DNA of 64,000 bases from Acanthamoeba sp. SK_2022b (taxonomy: Eukaryota > Discosea > Longamoebia > Acanthamoebidae): NCBI GenBank assembly GCA_027943245.1, contig JANDJZ010001751.1, forward strand, positions 124,001 through 188,000, read 5' to 3'. Each line of letters begins with the position of its first letter. Position 1 is the stretch's first letter. Both the position numbers and the translations under genes were made by a program. Under the pieces are notes generated by a model. That model made no database searches, was not told the DNA's origin, and was given only the letters and a program-made list of their open reading frames with translations. Below, in pieces: positions 9,722 to 23,639 of the stretch.

Positions 9722-11551
9722 TTACTCTACGGTGACAGACTTCGCCAGGTTGCGCGGCTGGTCAACGTCGGTGCCTTTGATCAGCGCCACGTGGTAAGAC
9801 AGCAGCTGCAACGGCACGGTGTAGAAGATCGGCGCCACGATTTCCTCGACGTGCGGCAGAGGAATGATGGTCATGCCTTCGCTGCTGACGAAGCCAGCGT
9901 CCTGATCGGCGAACACATACAGCTGGCCGCCGCGCGCGCGCACTTCTTCAATGTTGGACTTCAGCTTTTCCAGCAGTTCGTTGTTCGGCGCCACCACAAT
10001 CACCGGCATATCGGCGTCGATCAGCGCCAGCGGGCCGTGTTTCAGCTCGCCCGCCGCATAAGCTTCGGCATGAATATAGGAGATCTCTTTCAGCTTCAGC
10101 GCCCCTTCCATGGCGATCGGATACTGATCGCCGCGGCCGAGGAACAGCGCATGGTGCTTGTCGGAGAAGCCTTCCGCCAGCGCTTCGATCTCTTTATCCA
10201 TCGACAGCATCTGCTCGATGCGCGCCGGCAGCGCCTGCAGGCCGTGCACGATCTCCTGCTCCACGCTTTCCGCCATGCCTTTCAAGCGGCCCAAGCGCGC
10301 CACCAGCATCAGCAGCACGGTGAGCTGCGTGGTGAAGGCTTTGGTCGAGGCTACGCCGATTTCCGTGCCGGCCTTGGTCATCAATGCCAGATCGGATTCG
10401 CGCACCAGCGAAGAGCCCGCAACGTTACAAACGGCCAGCGAACCGAGATAACCCAGCTCTTTGGACAGGCGCAGCGCCGCCAGGGTGTCGGCGGTTTCGC
10501 CGGACTGCGACAGGGTGATGATCAGGCTGCCCGGGCGCACCGCCGATTTGCGGTAACGGAACTCGGAGGCGATCTCGACGTCGCACGGCACGCCGGCCAG
10601 CGCTTCGAACCAGTAACGCGCCACCATCCCGGAGTGGTAAGAAGTGCCACAGGCGATGATCTGCACGTGCTGCACCTTGGCCAACAGCTCATCGGCGCGC
10701 GGGCCCAGCTCGCTCAGGTTGATTTGGCCATGGCTGAAACGCCCTTCCAGGGTGTTTTTCAGCGCCAGCGGCTGTTCGTAGATCTCTTTTTGCATGTAGT
10801 GACGGTAAGCGCCTTTGTCGCCGGCGTCATACTGCACCTGGGATTCTATCTCAGGGCGCTCGATGGAGTTGCCCTGCTTGTCGAAGATGTTGACGGTGCG
10901 GCGCGTCACTTCCACCACGTCGCCTTCTTCCAGGAAGATGAAGCGGCGGGTGACCGGCAGCAGCGCCAGCTGATCGGAAGCAATGAAGTTTTCCCCGACG
11001 CCGCGGCCGATAACCAGCGGGCTGCCGGAGCGCGCCGCGACCAATACGCTCGGATCGCGGCTGTCCATCACCACGGTGCCGTAGGCGCCGCGCAGCTGAG
11101 GGATCACGCGCTGAACCACTTCCAGCAGCGTACCGCCCTGCAGTTGTTCCCAGTGCACCAGGTGCGCAATCACTTCGGTGTCGGTTTCGGAGCTGAAGCG
11201 ATAACCGCGTTCGATCAGCAGTTCGCGCAGCGGTTCGTGGTTTTCGATGATGCCGTTATGCACCACGGTAATGTAGTCGGAAACATGCGGGTGCGCGTTC
11301 GCCTCGGTCGGTTCACCGTGCGTTGCCCAACGGGTGTGAGCGATGCCGGTACCGCCGTGCAGATCGGTCTGCTCCGCCGCTTCGGCCAGTTTTTGCACCT
11401 TGCCTACGCGGCGCAGGCGGCTGACGTTGCCTTTTTCGTCGACCACTGCCAGACCGGCGGAGTCATAACCGCGGTACTCAAGACGACGTAAACCTTCCAA
11501 CAGGATTTCTGCGATATCACGTTGCGCTACTGCGCCTACAATTCCACACAT
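9722..11551 (-). CDS. glmS: Glucosamine-6-phosphate synthase GlmS (isomerizing)
   Basis: Makes glucosamine-6-phosphate from fructose-6-phosphate and glutamine, the entry to peptidoglycan and LPS amino sugars. It has 609 aa. The N-terminal Ntn glutaminase begins [10 protein letters not shown] with the catalytic Cys2 exposed after Met removal, and carries HTRWATHG and HNGIIENH. Two SIS sugar-isomerase domains follow; SIS1 has ACGTSYHSG and [11 protein letters not shown]. The C-terminus [13 protein letters not shown] is diagnostic. It is second in the glmU-glmS operon, 152 bases after glmU. In E. coli this message is controlled by the GlmY/GlmZ sRNAs; neither sRNA gene lies in this window. Confidence 0.98.
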   Translation of the reverse strand: MCGIVGAVAQRDIAEILLEGLRRLEYRGYDSAGLAVVDEKGNVSRLRRVGKVQKLAEAAEQTDLHGGTGIAHTRWATHGEPTEANAHPHVSDYITVVHNGIIENHEPLRELLIERGYRFSSETDTEVIAHLVHWEQLQGGTLLEVVQRVIPQLRGAYGTVVMDSRDPSVLVAARSGSPLVIGRGVGENFIASDQLALLPVTRRFIFLEEGDVVEVTRRTVNIFDKQGNSIERPEIESQVQYDAGDKGAYRHYMQKEIYEQPLALKNTLEGRFSHGQINLSELGPRADELLAKVQHVQIIACGTSYHSGMVARYWFEALAGVPCDVEIASEFRYRKSAVRPGSLIITLSQSGETADTLAALRLSKELGYLGSLAVCNVAGSSLVRESDLALMTKAGTEIGVASTKAFTTQLTVLLMLVARLGRLKGMAESVEQEIVHGLQALPARIEQMLSMDKEIEALAEGFSDKHHALFLGRGDQYPIAMEGALKLKEISYIHAEAYAAGELKHGPLALIDADMPVIVVAPNNELLEKLKSNIEEVRARGGQLYVFADQDAGFVSSEGMTIIPLPHVEEIVAPIFYTVPLQLLSYHVALIKGTDVDQPRNLAKSVTVE

Positions 11552-11661
11552 CAGTTATATTCCTAATGAACGCCCTTCATGGGCGCTTTCGATGCCTTGA
11601 CCTGATTTTTGCCGGTTTTTACCGTGCGCCCCCCGAGCCTGTAGATGGTGGGGGTTATTAT

Positions 11662-11700
11662 GTTTTGTATTGGGCTCGTGAACGGAGCCCAACGCAAAAC
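11662..11700 (-). terminator. Two-part hairpin directly after glmU
   Basis: An outer 6-bp stem (GTTTTG/CAAAAC), a 2x2 internal loop and an inner 8-bp stem (TTGGGCTC/GAGCCCAA) enclose a seven-base loop. It starts four bases beyond the glmU stop codon. There is no T-run. In E. coli the glmUS message is cut near the glmU stop by RNase E, so this is probably a processing or 3'-protection structure. Confidence 0.65.
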
Positions 11701-11703
11701 ACA

Positions 11704-13077
11704 CTATGACTTCTTCTTCACCGGACGTTGCCAGCCCTGAATGTGCACCTGCTTGACGCGGCTCAGCACCAGTTCGTTCTCGGCGATATCGCGCGTCACC
11801 GTGGTGCCGGCGGCGATGGTGGAGCCTTTGCCGACCGACACCGGCGCCACCAGCTGTGTATCGGAACCGACGAATACGCCGTCGCCGATCACCGTCTTGT
11901 GCTTGTTGGCGCCATCGTAGTTGCAGGTGATGGTGCCGGCGCCGATATTCACGTCATCGCCGATTTCGGCATCGCCCAGGTAGCTGAGGTGGCCGGCCTT
12001 GGAGCCTTTACCCAGACGCGCCTTTTTCATTTCCACGAAGTTGCCGACGTGAGCCCCTGCCGCCAGCTCCGAGCCTGGGCGCAGGCGGGCGAACGGCCCC
12101 ACGGTGCAGTCAGCCTCCAGCACGCTGTCTTCCAGCACGCTGTAAGGGCTGATCTCGCAGTCATCGCCAATCACGCAGTTTTTCAGCACGCAGCCGGCGC
12201 CAATTTTCACCCGGTCACCCAGCTTGACGTGACCTTCGATAATCACATTCGCATCAATAGTGATGTCGCGGCCGTGAACAAGTTCCCCGCGCAGATCGAA
12301 ACGCGCCGGATCCAGCAACATCACGCCGGCCAACAGCAGCTTTTCAGACTGTTCCGACTGGAAGACGCGCTCCAGGGTCGCCAGCTGCAGGCGGTTGTTC
12401 ACGCCTTCCACTTCGCTCAAACGCGACGGGTGCACGGTTTCGATTTTCTTGCCGTCGGCATGGGCCAACGCAATGATATCGGTGATGTAGAACTCACCCT
12501 GTGCGTTGTCGTTATTCAACATCCCCAGCCAGCGCTTCAGATCGCGCCCGTTCGCCACCAGGATGCCGGTATTGATCTCATTGATCTGGCGCTGCGCCTC
12601 GCTGGCATCCTTGTGTTCGACGATGCCCACCACGTTGCCCTGCTCGCGCACGATGCGGCCGTAACCGCTCGGATCGTCCAGCTTGACCGTCAGCAGCCCG
12701 ATACCGCCCTGCGGCTTGGCCGCCAGCAGGCGTTGCAGCGTATCCACGGAGATCAACGGCACGTCACCGTACAGCATCAGCACGTCTTCATCGTCGGCAA
12801 AGTGCGGCGCGGCCTGCTGCATCGCATGGCCGGTACCCAATTGCTCGGCCTGCAGCACCCAGTTCAGCGCGCCGTCAGTCAACGTACTCTTCAGCAGATC
12901 GCCGCCGTGGCCGTATACCAGGTGGACATGTTGCGCGCCCAGTTTCATCGCGGCATCAATGACGTGCTGCACCATCGGCTTGCCGGCCAACGGATGCAAC
13001 ACTTTGGGAAGATCGGAATACATGCGCGTACCCTTGCCCGCGGCGAGGATGACCACGCTCATTGCGCTGTTCGACAT
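11704..13077 (-). CDS. glmU: Bifunctional GlcN-1-P acetyltransferase / GlcNAc-1-P uridylyltransferase GlmU
   Basis: Final two steps of UDP-GlcNAc synthesis in the cytoplasm; 457 aa. The uridylyltransferase domain (about 1-230) has [24 protein letters not shown] and LYGDVPL. A left-handed beta-helix acetyltransferase domain (about 250-435) follows, with hexapeptide repeats and the active-site stretches [14 protein letters not shown] and [13 protein letters not shown]. The start is set at 13077 ([14 protein letters not shown]), matching the family N-terminus; the 40 codons upstream in frame are unlike GlmU. It is first in glmUS and trails the atp operon. Confidence 0.98.
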   Translation of the reverse strand: MSNSAMSVVILAAGKGTRMYSDLPKVLHPLAGKPMVQHVIDAAMKLGAQHVHLVYGHGGDLLKSTLTDGALNWVLQAEQLGTGHAMQQAAPHFADDEDVLMLYGDVPLISVDTLQRLLAAKPQGGIGLLTVKLDDPSGYGRIVREQGNVVGIVEHKDASEAQRQINEINTGILVANGRDLKRWLGMLNNDNAQGEFYITDIIALAHADGKKIETVHPSRLSEVEGVNNRLQLATLERVFQSEQSEKLLLAGVMLLDPARFDLRGELVHGRDITIDANVIIEGHVKLGDRVKIGAGCVLKNCVIGDDCEISPYSVLEDSVLEADCTVGPFARLRPGSELAAGAHVGNFVEMKKARLGKGSKAGHLSYLGDAEIGDDVNIGAGTITCNYDGANKHKTVIGDGVFVGSDTQLVAPVSVGKGSTIAAGTTVTRDIAENELVLSRVKQVHIQGWQRPVKKKS

Positions 13078-13309
13078 AAGCAACCTGATAACTCCATTTT
13101 GATAGACGAAAGTAAAACCGTTTAGCGACGATATTACTACATATTTCTCATCACGAACCCGGCACAGGCCGCACGGCTCTTGGCCTGCCGCCATCATGGC
13201 CGATTCGGCTTCAGGACGAAAAAACTGTCGGCGATCGGCGACGTTTCCTTCCCAATATCAGGGGTTATACACCACACTGTCCGCCGGGCTGAAATGCTTA
13301 TTTTAAAGT

Positions 13310-13338
13310 AAAAAAAAAGCGACCCTATAGGCCGCTTT
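13310..13338 (-). terminator. Intrinsic terminator of the atp operon
   Basis: Nine-bp stem AAAGCGGCC / GGTCGCTTT with one G-T pair and a short TATAG loop, followed on the minus strand by a run of nine T. It lies 30 bases beyond the atpC stop. The remaining 230 bases to glmU must hold the glmU promoter; I cannot fix it by eye. Confidence 0.88.
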
Positions 13339-13367
13339 CTTAAAGTTGGGTGCCAGGCACCCAAACA

Positions 13368-13787
13368 TTACATCGCTTTTCTGGTGAGCTCGATAACGCG
13401 CAGTTTTGCGATCGCTTTCGCCAGTTCAGCGGATGCCTGAGCATAGTCGACATCGCCATGAGAGCTGCGAATGTGTTCTTCAGCTTTACGCTTAGCTTCC
13501 AACGCTCTCGCTTCGTCGAGGTCAGTACCACGGATAGCAGTGTCCGCCAGCACGGTAACCACGCTCGGCTGCACCTCTAGGATGCCGCCGGACAGGTAGA
13601 TGAACTCTTCTTCACCGTGCTGCTTAACAATACGCACCATGCCAGGCTTGATGGCAGTCAGCAGCGGCGCATGGCCAGGGAAGATCCCCAGTTCACCTTC
13701 GCTGCCTGTCACCTGGATCTTCTGCACCAGGCCGGAAAACATCTGTTTTTCCGCGCTGACTACATCCAGATGGTAAGTCATAGCCAT
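13368..13787 (-). CDS. atpC: ATP synthase F1 epsilon subunit AtpC
   Basis: Epsilon subunit of the F1 rotor, 139 aa, coupling gamma to the c-ring and acting as a brake on ATP hydrolysis. An N-terminal beta-sandwich ([40 protein letters not shown]) is followed by the two-helix C-terminal arm ([16 protein letters not shown] to [11 protein letters not shown]). It is last in the operon, 20 bases after atpD and ahead of a strong terminator. Confidence 0.98.
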   Translation of the reverse strand: MAMTYHLDVVSAEKQMFSGLVQKIQVTGSEGELGIFPGHAPLLTAIKPGMVRIVKQHGEEEFIYLSGGILEVQPSVVTVLADTAIRGTDLDEARALEAKRKAEEHIRSSHGDVDYAQASAELAKAIAKLRVIELTRKAM

Positions 13788-13807
13788 ATCACCCTCCTCT
13801 CAAGGCG

Positions 13808-15217
<1,410 letters not shown>

Positions 15218-15222
15218 CTAGC

Positions 15223-16086
15223 TTAAACCGCGGAGGCTCCCGAAACGATCTCGGTGAGTTCCTGAGTGATGCTGGCCTGACGCGCCTTGTTGTATACCAA
15301 CTGCAGCTCTTTGATCAGGCTACCGCCGTTATCGGTTGCGGCTTTCATCGCGACCATTCGTGCGGCCTGCTCGCTGGCCAGGTTTTCCACGACGCCCTGA
15401 TAAACCTGCGACTCCACATAGCGGCGCAGCAAGGTATCAAGCAGCACTTTTGGATCGGGTTCATACAGGTAATCCCAAGGCGTTTTCTTCAGCTCTTCGT
15501 CATCGGCTGGCGGTAACGGCAGCAGCTGAAGCACCTGTGGCTCTTGGGACATCGTATTAACAAATTTGTTGCTGACAATGTACAGCTTGTCCAAACGACC
15601 TTCGTCGTAGGCCTGCAGCATCACTTTCACCGGCCCGATCAGATCCGACAGGGAAGGTTTGTCCCCCATGCCGGTCACCTGGGCAACCACGTTGCCGCCC
15701 ACGGAACCAAAGAAAGAGGCCGCTTTAGAGCCAATCAGCGCCAAATCGGTTTCGACGCCTTTTTCGGACCAGGCTTTCATCTCCGCCAGCAGCTTTTTGA
15801 ACAGGTTGATGTTCAAGCCGCCGCAGAGACCACGGTCAGTAGACACCACCAGATACCCGACGCGCTTAACGTCACGCTCATCCAGGTACGGGTGCTTGTA
15901 CTCCAGATTCCCTAACGCAAGGTGACCAATCACTTTGCGCATGGTCTCTGCATAAGGACGGCTGGCCGCCATGCGATCCTGCGATTTACGCATTTTGGAG
16001 GCGGCGACCATTTCCATCGCTTTAGTGATCTTTTGCGTGTTTTGCACGCTAGCGATCTTACTACGTATCTCTTTTGCGCCGGCCAT
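15223..16086 (-). CDS. atpG: ATP synthase F1 gamma subunit AtpG
   Basis: Central rotor shaft of F1, 287 aa. Two long helices, [20 protein letters not shown] at the N-terminus and a C-terminal coiled coil ending [14 protein letters not shown], flank a Rossmann-like middle domain with [11 protein letters not shown]. The hallmark [16 protein letters not shown] is present. It lies 59 bases after atpA. Confidence 0.98.
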   Translation of the reverse strand: MAGAKEIRSKIASVQNTQKITKAMEMVAASKMRKSQDRMAASRPYAETMRKVIGHLALGNLEYKHPYLDERDVKRVGYLVVSTDRGLCGGLNINLFKKLLAEMKAWSEKGVETDLALIGSKAASFFGSVGGNVVAQVTGMGDKPSLSDLIGPVKVMLQAYDEGRLDKLYIVSNKFVNTMSQEPQVLQLLPLPPADDEELKKTPWDYLYEPDPKVLLDTLLRRYVESQVYQGVVENLASEQAARMVAMKAATDNGGSLIKELQLVYNKARQASITQELTEIVSGASAV

Positions 16087-16145
16087 CTCTGCTTCTCCTC
16101 AGTGCCAGACGGCCTGCTGTCTTTCAACAGCAGGACCGTTCGGCG

Positions 16146-17687
16146 TTACCAGGACTGGGTTTTCTTGAAGGTCTCGAGGATGTCTTTCAACTTGCCCTCG
16201 ATCTCATCATTGAAGTTGCCAGTTTGGTTGATGTGGTTCAGCAGTTCGGCGTGCTCGCGGTCCGCATAGGCGACCAGCGCGGCTTCGAAGCTCACCACTT
16301 TGGCGACTTCGACGTCGTTCAGGTAACCGCGTTCTGCGGCAAACAGCACCAGAGACTGTTGTGCAACCGACATCGGCGCATACTGTTTCTGTTTCAGCAG
16401 CTCGGTCACTTTCTGACCGTGGCTCAGCTGTTTGCGGGTCGCGTCGTCCAGATCGGAGGCGAACTGGGAGAACGCAGCCAATTCACGATACTGCGCCAGC
16501 GCGGTACGGATACCACCGGACAGTTTTTTCATGATCTTGGTCTGCGCGGCGCCACCAACACGGGATACGGAGATACCCGGGTTAACTGCCGGACGAATAC
16601 CGGAGTTGAACAGGTTGGATTCCAAGAAGATCTGACCATCGGTAATCGAGATTACGTTGGTCGGAACGAACGCGGAAACGTCACCCGCCTGGGTTTCAAT
16701 GATCGGCAGAGCGGTCAGTGAACCGGTTTGGCCTTTAACTTCACCTTTGGTGAAGGCTTCAACGTATTCGGCGTTAACGCGCGCTGCACGCTCCAGCAAG
16801 CGGGAGTGCAGGTAGAATACGTCGCCTGGGTAAGCTTCACGACCTGGCGGACGACGAAGCAGCAGGGAAATCTGGCGGTAAGCAACGGCCTGTTTGGACA
16901 GGTCATCGTACACGATCAGCGCATCTTCACCGCGGTCACGGAAGTATTCGCCCATTGCGCAACCGGCGTATGGCGCCAGGTATTGCAGTGCAGCGGATTC
17001 GGAAGCGGTCGCCACCACCACGATGGTGTTGGCCAGTGCGCCGTGCTCTTCCAGTTTGCGCACCACGTTAGCGATGGTGGACGCTTTCTGGCCGATAGCC
17101 ACGTAAACGCATTTGATGCCGGAGTCGCGTTGGTTGATGATCGCATCGATCGCCAGCGCGGTTTTACCGGTCTGACGGTCACCGATCACCAGCTCACGCT
17201 GGCCACGGCCGATTGGAATCATGGCGTCAACGGATTTGTAGCCAGTCTGAACCGGCTGATCAACGGACTGACGCTCGATAACGCCTGGCGCGATAGCTTC
17301 TACCGGAGAGAAGCCGTCGTTCTCAATCGGGCCTTTGCCGTCGATTGGTGCGCCCAGGGTGTTAACTACGCGGCCCAGCAGACCACGACCGACTGGAACT
17401 TCCAGGATACGGCCGGTGCATTTAACCTTCATGCCTTCGGCCAGATCCGCGTACGGACCCATAACCACGGCACCTACGGAGTCGCGCTCCAGGTTCAATG
17501 CGATTGCGTAACGGTTGCCAGGCAGCGCGATCATTTCGCCCTGCATAACTTCGGCCAGGCCGTGTACGCGGATGATCCCGTCGCTGACGGAAACGATAGT
17601 ACCTTCATTGTGAGCTTCGCTCACTACATTGAACTGAGCAATGCGCTGCTTGATCAGTTCGCTGATTTCGGTGGAATTCAGTTGCAT
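16146..17687 (-). CDS. atpA: ATP synthase F1 alpha subunit AtpA
   Basis: Non-catalytic nucleotide-binding subunit of F1, 513 aa. The N-terminal helix [16 protein letters not shown] binds delta. The P-loop is GDRQTGKTA (about residue 170), and the signature [17 protein letters not shown] contains the arginine finger that reaches the beta site. It follows atpH by 12 bases. No unusual residues are seen. Confidence 0.98.
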   Translation of the reverse strand: MQLNSTEISELIKQRIAQFNVVSEAHNEGTIVSVSDGIIRVHGLAEVMQGEMIALPGNRYAIALNLERDSVGAVVMGPYADLAEGMKVKCTGRILEVPVGRGLLGRVVNTLGAPIDGKGPIENDGFSPVEAIAPGVIERQSVDQPVQTGYKSVDAMIPIGRGQRELVIGDRQTGKTALAIDAIINQRDSGIKCVYVAIGQKASTIANVVRKLEEHGALANTIVVVATASESAALQYLAPYAGCAMGEYFRDRGEDALIVYDDLSKQAVAYRQISLLLRRPPGREAYPGDVFYLHSRLLERAARVNAEYVEAFTKGEVKGQTGSLTALPIIETQAGDVSAFVPTNVISITDGQIFLESNLFNSGIRPAVNPGISVSRVGGAAQTKIMKKLSGGIRTALAQYRELAAFSQFASDLDDATRKQLSHGQKVTELLKQKQYAPMSVAQQSLVLFAAERGYLNDVEVAKVVSFEAALVAYADREHAELLNHINQTGNFNDEIEGKLKDILETFKKTQSW

Positions 17688-17699
17688 GCTCCAGTCCCC

Positions 17700-18233
17700 T
17701 TAAGACTGCAAGACGTCTGTCAGGCGTTCAAGACGACCGCGAACGCTGCCATCAATCACCATATCGCCGGCGCGAACAACGATGCCGGCCAGTACAGACT
17801 TGTCAATTTTGCAATTCAGCTTAACTTTGCGTGACAGACGTTTTTCCATCGCAGCGGCGATTTTCGCCTGCTGTTCGTCGCTCAGCGCGCTCGCAGAGAG
17901 CACTTCGACTTCGACGGTGGATTCCAGCGAGGCGCGCAGTTCGATGAACTGCTGCAGCACGGCAGGAAGAACCAGTAAACGTCCATTTTCGGCCATTACA
18001 CGGATAAAGTTCTGGCCATGTTCGTCGAGCCGATCGCCACAAACCGCGATGAACGTCTTGGACAGCGTTTCTGGCGCGACCGCGCCAGACAGCAGTTCAG
18101 AAATCTGTTCATTGCGAGTGACTTCAGCCGCAAACGCCAGCATTTCCTGCCAGCGCTCTACGCTTTGGTGCTCAACGGCAAAGTCAAAAGCTGCTTTGGC
18201 GTAGGGGCGAGCTACAGTTACAAATTCAGACAT
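17700..18233 (-). CDS. atpH: ATP synthase F1 delta subunit AtpH
   Basis: Peripheral-stalk subunit of 177 aa linking the F1 head to the b dimer. An N-terminal six-helix domain ([16 protein letters not shown]) is followed by the C-terminal domain with [21 protein letters not shown], the family signature. It follows atpF by 14 bases. The ribosome-binding region overlaps the atpF end. Confidence 0.97.
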   Translation of the reverse strand: MSEFVTVARPYAKAAFDFAVEHQSVERWQEMLAFAAEVTRNEQISELLSGAVAPETLSKTFIAVCGDRLDEHGQNFIRVMAENGRLLVLPAVLQQFIELRASLESTVEVEVLSASALSDEQQAKIAAAMEKRLSRKVKLNCKIDKSVLAGIVVRAGDMVIDGSVRGRLERLTDVLQS

Positions 18234-18247
18234 CAGCCCCTCCCTCC

Positions 18248-19033
<786 letters not shown>

Positions 19034-19064
19034 TCAGTTTAAAAGTGCAAGTGTTTTAAGAAAA

Positions 19065-19862
<798 letters not shown>

Positions 19863-19866
19863 TTAG

Positions 19867-20250
19867 TTAAGTTCGGTAACTGTTAATCACGGCCGGTGCC
19901 ACTATCTGCACCACTAACACCGCTAAATAGGTCAGGCCAAGCGGTATAAACTCCGCCTTGAACACCCCCAGCGCCACGATCAGCAAAACGATGGTGATCA
20001 CGACCTTTAGCCCCTCGCCGATGGCGAACGACCAGGCAACCCTACCGGGCGCCGGCGTTTGCGCCTGATGGCGCAAGGCAAACAGCATAAACATTGCACT
20101 CGGCAACCAGGCGGCGAGACCGCCTGCCAGCGCCGAAGCGCTCCATTCCGGGCTTTTCAGCCAGAAAGCAACGCTGATCAGAACAAAAGTCATTAACTGC
20201 AAAAACAGCAGTTTGCGTGCGACTTTCCCGCTGTAAAGGGACACAGACAT
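19867..20250 (-). CDS. atpI: ATP synthase accessory protein AtpI
   Basis: Small membrane protein of 127 aa, first gene of the atp operon. It is thought to help c-ring assembly or Mg2+ supply and is not part of the finished enzyme. Four hydrophobic helices are visible. The start is set at 20250 (MSVSLYSGKVARKLLFLQLM), matching the family; the 31 codons upstream in frame would overlap the promoter region. Confidence 0.93.
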   Translation of the reverse strand: MSVSLYSGKVARKLLFLQLMTFVLISVAFWLKSPEWSASALAGGLAAWLPSAMFMLFALRHQAQTPAPGRVAWSFAIGEGLKVVITIVLLIVALGVFKAEFIPLGLTYLAVLVVQIVAPAVINSYRT

Positions 20251-20343
20251 GACGTTTGTTCTCTCCGTACCCCAGAGGGGGTATGCTGAGTGACGTATAC
20301 AACTGTTTTTGCTGTCCTGAGTCAAGCAGCAAAAAACGAGCAA

Positions 20344-20371
20344 ATTATACGGGGCATACCAACGAATTCAA
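20344..20371 (-). promoter_or_regulatory. Main promoter of the atp operon
   Basis: On the minus strand TTGAAT (20371-20366) and a perfect TATAAT (20349-20344) are separated by 16 bases, about 94 bases upstream of the atpI start. This is the best sigma-70 promoter in the 640-base atpI-rsmG gap. Placement suits a leader of about 85 bases. Confidence 0.8.
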
Positions 20372-20806
20372 TCGATAAGTAGCGAAAAGGTGAACAATTA
20401 TTTAAATTTCCCTATTCCAGCCTATTTTCACAAGAAAACGGTCGGAATAATAGGGCGCATTTAATTGTCTGATTATTCCAGCGTTGCGTTTAGAAACGCG
20501 AAGCCGATCACAGTAATGTCCCTTCCTGATTTATAGCCGATGGTCAACCAAACCGTCTTTAGCAATTTGAGCGATCAAAAGATTATATAAATCAAAACAT
20601 TATCAGTTAACTGTTCAAAAACAATCCGTATACCCGATGAAAACCTTTTATTGACAAGCAGCGGGGCAATATTCCAACAGCCAATTAACATTAGCAGCAA
20701 ACGCCAATCTTTCGCACATGATTGCTAACGTGACTATTTCCAAATGCAATTACTCTATTGTCGCTAATTAGCCGCGTTTTTTGTGTTAATAGGAAGTAAA
20801 TTAACT
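20372..20806. other. AT-rich spacer upstream of the atp promoter
   Basis: About 435 bases, clearly AT-rich compared with the neighbouring genes. No ORF of note, no tRNA and no obvious sRNA is seen. It may bind nucleoid proteins or hold further atp promoters, but nothing specific can be shown by eye. Confidence 0.5.
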
Positions 20807-20831
20807 AAAAAAAGCGGCCAACTAATTAGCC
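20807..20831 (-). terminator. Terminator of the mnmG-rsmG transcript
   Basis: On the minus strand GGCTAA TTAG TTGGCC forms a 6-bp stem (one G-T pair), followed by GC and a run of seven T. It lies about 60 bases beyond the rsmG stop. Confidence 0.75.
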
Positions 20832-20889
20832 TGCTTATCTTTCTACCTGGTACTGCCTTTAATTCACGCTTGTTTGATCAAAAGCAAAC

Positions 20890-21509
20890 TCAGTTTGCCT
20901 TAAGAATCACCAGATGGCGTTCGCCTTCCAGTTCAGGCACCTGCAGCCGCACGATAGACTCCAGGCTAACGCCTGCCGGCAGCTGCGTCAGCTCTTCATC
21001 CGGGCGCACGCCTTTCAACGCGTAAAAACGCCCCTGCCCTTTCGCCGGCAGATGATGGCACCAGGACAGCATATCCTGCAGCGAAGCGAACGCGCGGCTG
21101 ATCACGCCATCGAACGGTGGCTCGGCCGGAAACTCCTCAACGCGGCTCTGCACCGGCTCGATATTGTTCAGGCCCAGCTCATGCTGCACCTGACGCAGGA
21201 AACGCACACGCTTACCCAGGCTGTCGAGCAGCGTGAAATGCGCGTCCGGGCGCACGATCGCCAGCGGAATGCCCGGCAACCAGGGCCAGTGCCGACATCG
21301 ATAAAACGCGAGCCCTGCAGATGCGGGTTGACCACGATGCTGTCGAGGATGTGGCGCACCAGCATTTGCTGCGGATCGCGCACCGACGTGAGGTTATAAG
21401 CCTTGTTCCATTTATCCAGCATGCCGACATAGCCCAGCAGCTGCTGTTTCTGCTGATCGGGCAGCTCAATGCCTGCTGCCGCAAGCAGCGAGTCTAATTT
21501 TTTTTGCAC
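20890..21509 (-). pseudogene. rsmG: 16S rRNA m7G527 methyltransferase RsmG (GidB), interrupted by a -1 frameshift
   Basis: RsmG methylates N7 of G527 in 16S rRNA using S-adenosylmethionine. The gene starts at a GTG (21509), with AGAGGA upstream, and reads [13 protein letters not shown] to IDVGTGPG in one frame. The next conserved part ([29 protein letters not shown] onward, positions 21279-20890) is in another frame. One base is missing near 21278-21280, inside the glycine-rich SAM-binding loop. Both halves are otherwise intact and highly conserved with E. coli RsmG, so the break is recent or a sequencing error. As written, the product would stop early at about 113 residues and lack most of the SAM fold. 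It follows mnmG in the usual gid order. Confidence 0.9.
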
Positions 21510-21600
21510 AACGGATCCTCTGGCAGGCGCTGAACGACCAGCGGATGGTTAGCTGGCGCAATGAGGCGACTATGATAATTCAGGGCGCAAGTGATGTCAG

Positions 21601-21633
21601 CGGCCGTTTGGCTACGGGATGAACAAACGGCCG
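21601..21633 (-). terminator. Hairpin between mnmG and rsmG
   Basis: Perfect 10-bp stem CGGCCGTTTG / CAAACGGCCG with a 13-base loop, directly after the mnmG stop codon and with no T-run. It could stabilise the mnmG message or partly reduce read-through to rsmG. Confidence 0.55.
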
Positions 21634-21647
21634 CCTGGATGCGAGAT

Positions 21648-23537
21648 TTATGCGCTGCGGCGCAGCAGTCCCTGCTTTTTCAGCCAGATCAGCAAAATCG
21701 AGATCGCCGCCGGCGTAATGCCGGAGATACGCGAAGCCTGGCCGATGGAGTTCGGTTTGTGATCGTTCAGCTTGGCGATCACCTCGTTCGACAGCCCCGA
21801 AACCTGACGGTAATCGAGATCCAACGGCAGCACGGTATTCTCGTTGCGCTGCTGTTTTTCGATCTCTTCCTGCTGGCGAGCGATGTAGCCTTCGTATTTG
21901 ACCTGGATCTCGACCTGTTCGGCAGCTTGTACGTCGTCCAGCGGCGGCGCGAAGACGTCGGTGCCGGTCAACTGCGCGTAATCCATCTCAGGGCGGCGCA
22001 GCAGCTCTTCGCCGTTCGCTTCACGCGACAACGGCGCTTTCAGCAGCGCATTGACCTGTTCGACGTTCTCGGCGTGCGGGTGCATCCAGATGTCGCGCAG
22101 GCGCTGACGTTCGCGTTCGATTCGCTCCAGCTTCTCGCTGTAACGCGCCCAACGCACATCGTCCACCAGGCCCAGTTCACGGCCTTTTTCCGTCAGGCGG
22201 AGATCGGCGTTGTCTTCGCGCAGCATCAGACGATACTCGGCGCGTGAGGTAAACATCCGGTACGGTTCTTTGGTGCCGAGGGTGCTGAGATCGTCCACCA
22301 GCACGCCCAGATAAGCCTGATCGCGACGTGGCGCCCAGCCTTCCTGTTCGTCGGCGAAGCGCCCGGCGTTCAAACCGGCCAGCAGGCCCTGCGCAGCGGC
22401 TTCTTCATACCCGGTAGTGCCGTTGATCTGGCCGGCGAAGAACAGCCCCTGAATGAATTTGCTTTCCAGCGTCGGCTTCAAATCGCGCGGATCGAAGAAA
22501 TCGTACTCGATGGCGTAACCAGGGCGAATAATACGCGCGTTCTGCATGCCTTCCATCGAACGGACGATCTGCATCTGCACGTCGAACGGCAGGCTGGTGG
22601 AAATCCCGTTAGGGTAAATCTCGTTGCTGGTCAGGCCTTCCGGTTCGAGGAAGATCTGGTGCGCGTTGCGATCGGCAAAGCGCATGACCTTGTCTTCGAT
22701 CGACGGGCAGTAACGTGGGCCGATCCCTTCGATGATCCCGGCATACATCGGGCTGCGATCGAGGTTATTGCGGATCACGTCATGGGTTTTTTCATTGGTA
22801 TGGGTGATGTAGCACGCCATTTGTTCTGGGTGCTGGCTAGCATCGCCCAAGAACGAGAATACCGGCACCGGCGTATCGCCGTGTTGTGGCGCCAGTACGC
22901 TGAAATCGATAGTGCGAGCGTCGATGCGCGGCGGCGTACCGGTTTTCAAGCGGTTAACGCGCAGCGGCAGTTCTCGCAGGCGCTGCGACAGCGAGATTGA
23001 AGGAGGATCCCCGGCGCGGCCGCCGCTGTAATTCTCCAGGCCAATATGGATCTTACCGTCCAGGAAAGTGCCGACGGTCAATACCACCGCCTTGGCGCGG
23101 AATTTCAGGCCCATTTGGGTGACGGCGCCCACTACGCGATCGTTTTCGACGATCAGATCCTCAACGGGTTGTTGGAAGATCATCAGGTTGGGTTGGTTCT
23201 CCAACGCGGTACGGATCGCCTGGCGATACAGTACGCGATCCGCCTGAGCGCGCGTGGCGCGAACGGCTGGGCCTTTGCTGGCGTTTAGTATCCTAAACTG
23301 GATGCCGGCATGGTCGATCGCCGTGGCCATCAGGCCGCCGAGTGCATCAATTTCCTTAACCAGATGCCCTTTACCAATACCGCCAATCGCCGGGTTGCAG
23401 GACATCTGTCCCAGCGTATCGATATTGTGTGTCAATAATAAAGTCTGACGTCCCATGCGTGCCGCGGCCATGGCGGCCTCGGTCCCTGCATGGCCACCAC
23501 CGATGATGATGACGTCAAATTGATCTGGATAAAACAT
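21648..23537 (-). CDS. mnmG: tRNA U34 carboxymethylaminomethyl-modifying enzyme MnmG (GidA)
   Basis: FAD-binding partner of MnmE; together they install the cmnm5 group on wobble U34 of several tRNAs. It has 629 aa. The FAD dinucleotide motif [10 protein letters not shown] is near residue 13, and the family signatures [12 protein letters not shown] and [17 protein letters not shown] carry conserved catalytic cysteine and glycine residues. The C-terminal helical domain ends [13 protein letters not shown] and binds MnmE. It borders oriC, as in other gammaproteobacteria. Its transcription runs away from the origin. Confidence 0.98.
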   Translation of the reverse strand: MFYPDQFDVIIIGGGHAGTEAAMAAARMGRQTLLLTHNIDTLGQMSCNPAIGGIGKGHLVKEIDALGGLMATAIDHAGIQFRILNASKGPAVRATRAQADRVLYRQAIRTALENQPNLMIFQQPVEDLIVENDRVVGAVTQMGLKFRAKAVVLTVGTFLDGKIHIGLENYSGGRAGDPPSISLSQRLRELPLRVNRLKTGTPPRIDARTIDFSVLAPQHGDTPVPVFSFLGDASQHPEQMACYITHTNEKTHDVIRNNLDRSPMYAGIIEGIGPRYCPSIEDKVMRFADRNAHQIFLEPEGLTSNEIYPNGISTSLPFDVQMQIVRSMEGMQNARIIRPGYAIEYDFFDPRDLKPTLESKFIQGLFFAGQINGTTGYEEAAAQGLLAGLNAGRFADEQEGWAPRRDQAYLGVLVDDLSTLGTKEPYRMFTSRAEYRLMLREDNADLRLTEKGRELGLVDDVRWARYSEKLERIERERQRLRDIWMHPHAENVEQVNALLKAPLSREANGEELLRRPEMDYAQLTGTDVFAPPLDDVQAAEQVEIQVKYEGYIARQQEEIEKQQRNENTVLPLDLDYRQVSGLSNEVIAKLNDHKPNSIGQASRISGITPAAISILLIWLKKQGLLRRSA

Positions 23538-23639
23538 GGAACTGCACCTCGCCGTATTGCGAACGATCGTTATTTGCCCTGGGGTGGGGGATTCTACTCA
23601 AGTTTAGACAATCGACCAAGTGGTCAGGATCGTCGGTAA

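Noticed and set aside
9471..9797. Plus-strand ORF across the pstS promoter
   Set aside because: It overlaps the tandem Pho boxes and the glmS terminator and runs into glmS antisense.
9701..11491. Long plus-strand ORF (596 codons) opposite glmS
   Set aside because: It mirrors glmS exactly in the opposite frame, has odd His/Gln/Arg-rich composition and no family signature; a by-product of GC-rich codon use.
20372..20806. A second replication origin or an sRNA in the AT-rich atpI-rsmG gap
   Set aside because: No DnaA boxes, GATC cluster or terminator-ended transcript signature could be seen there.
20890..21509. Two separate small genes in the rsmG region
   Set aside because: The two reading frames are adjacent halves of one RsmG protein joined at a single-base slip, so one broken gene is the simpler reading.
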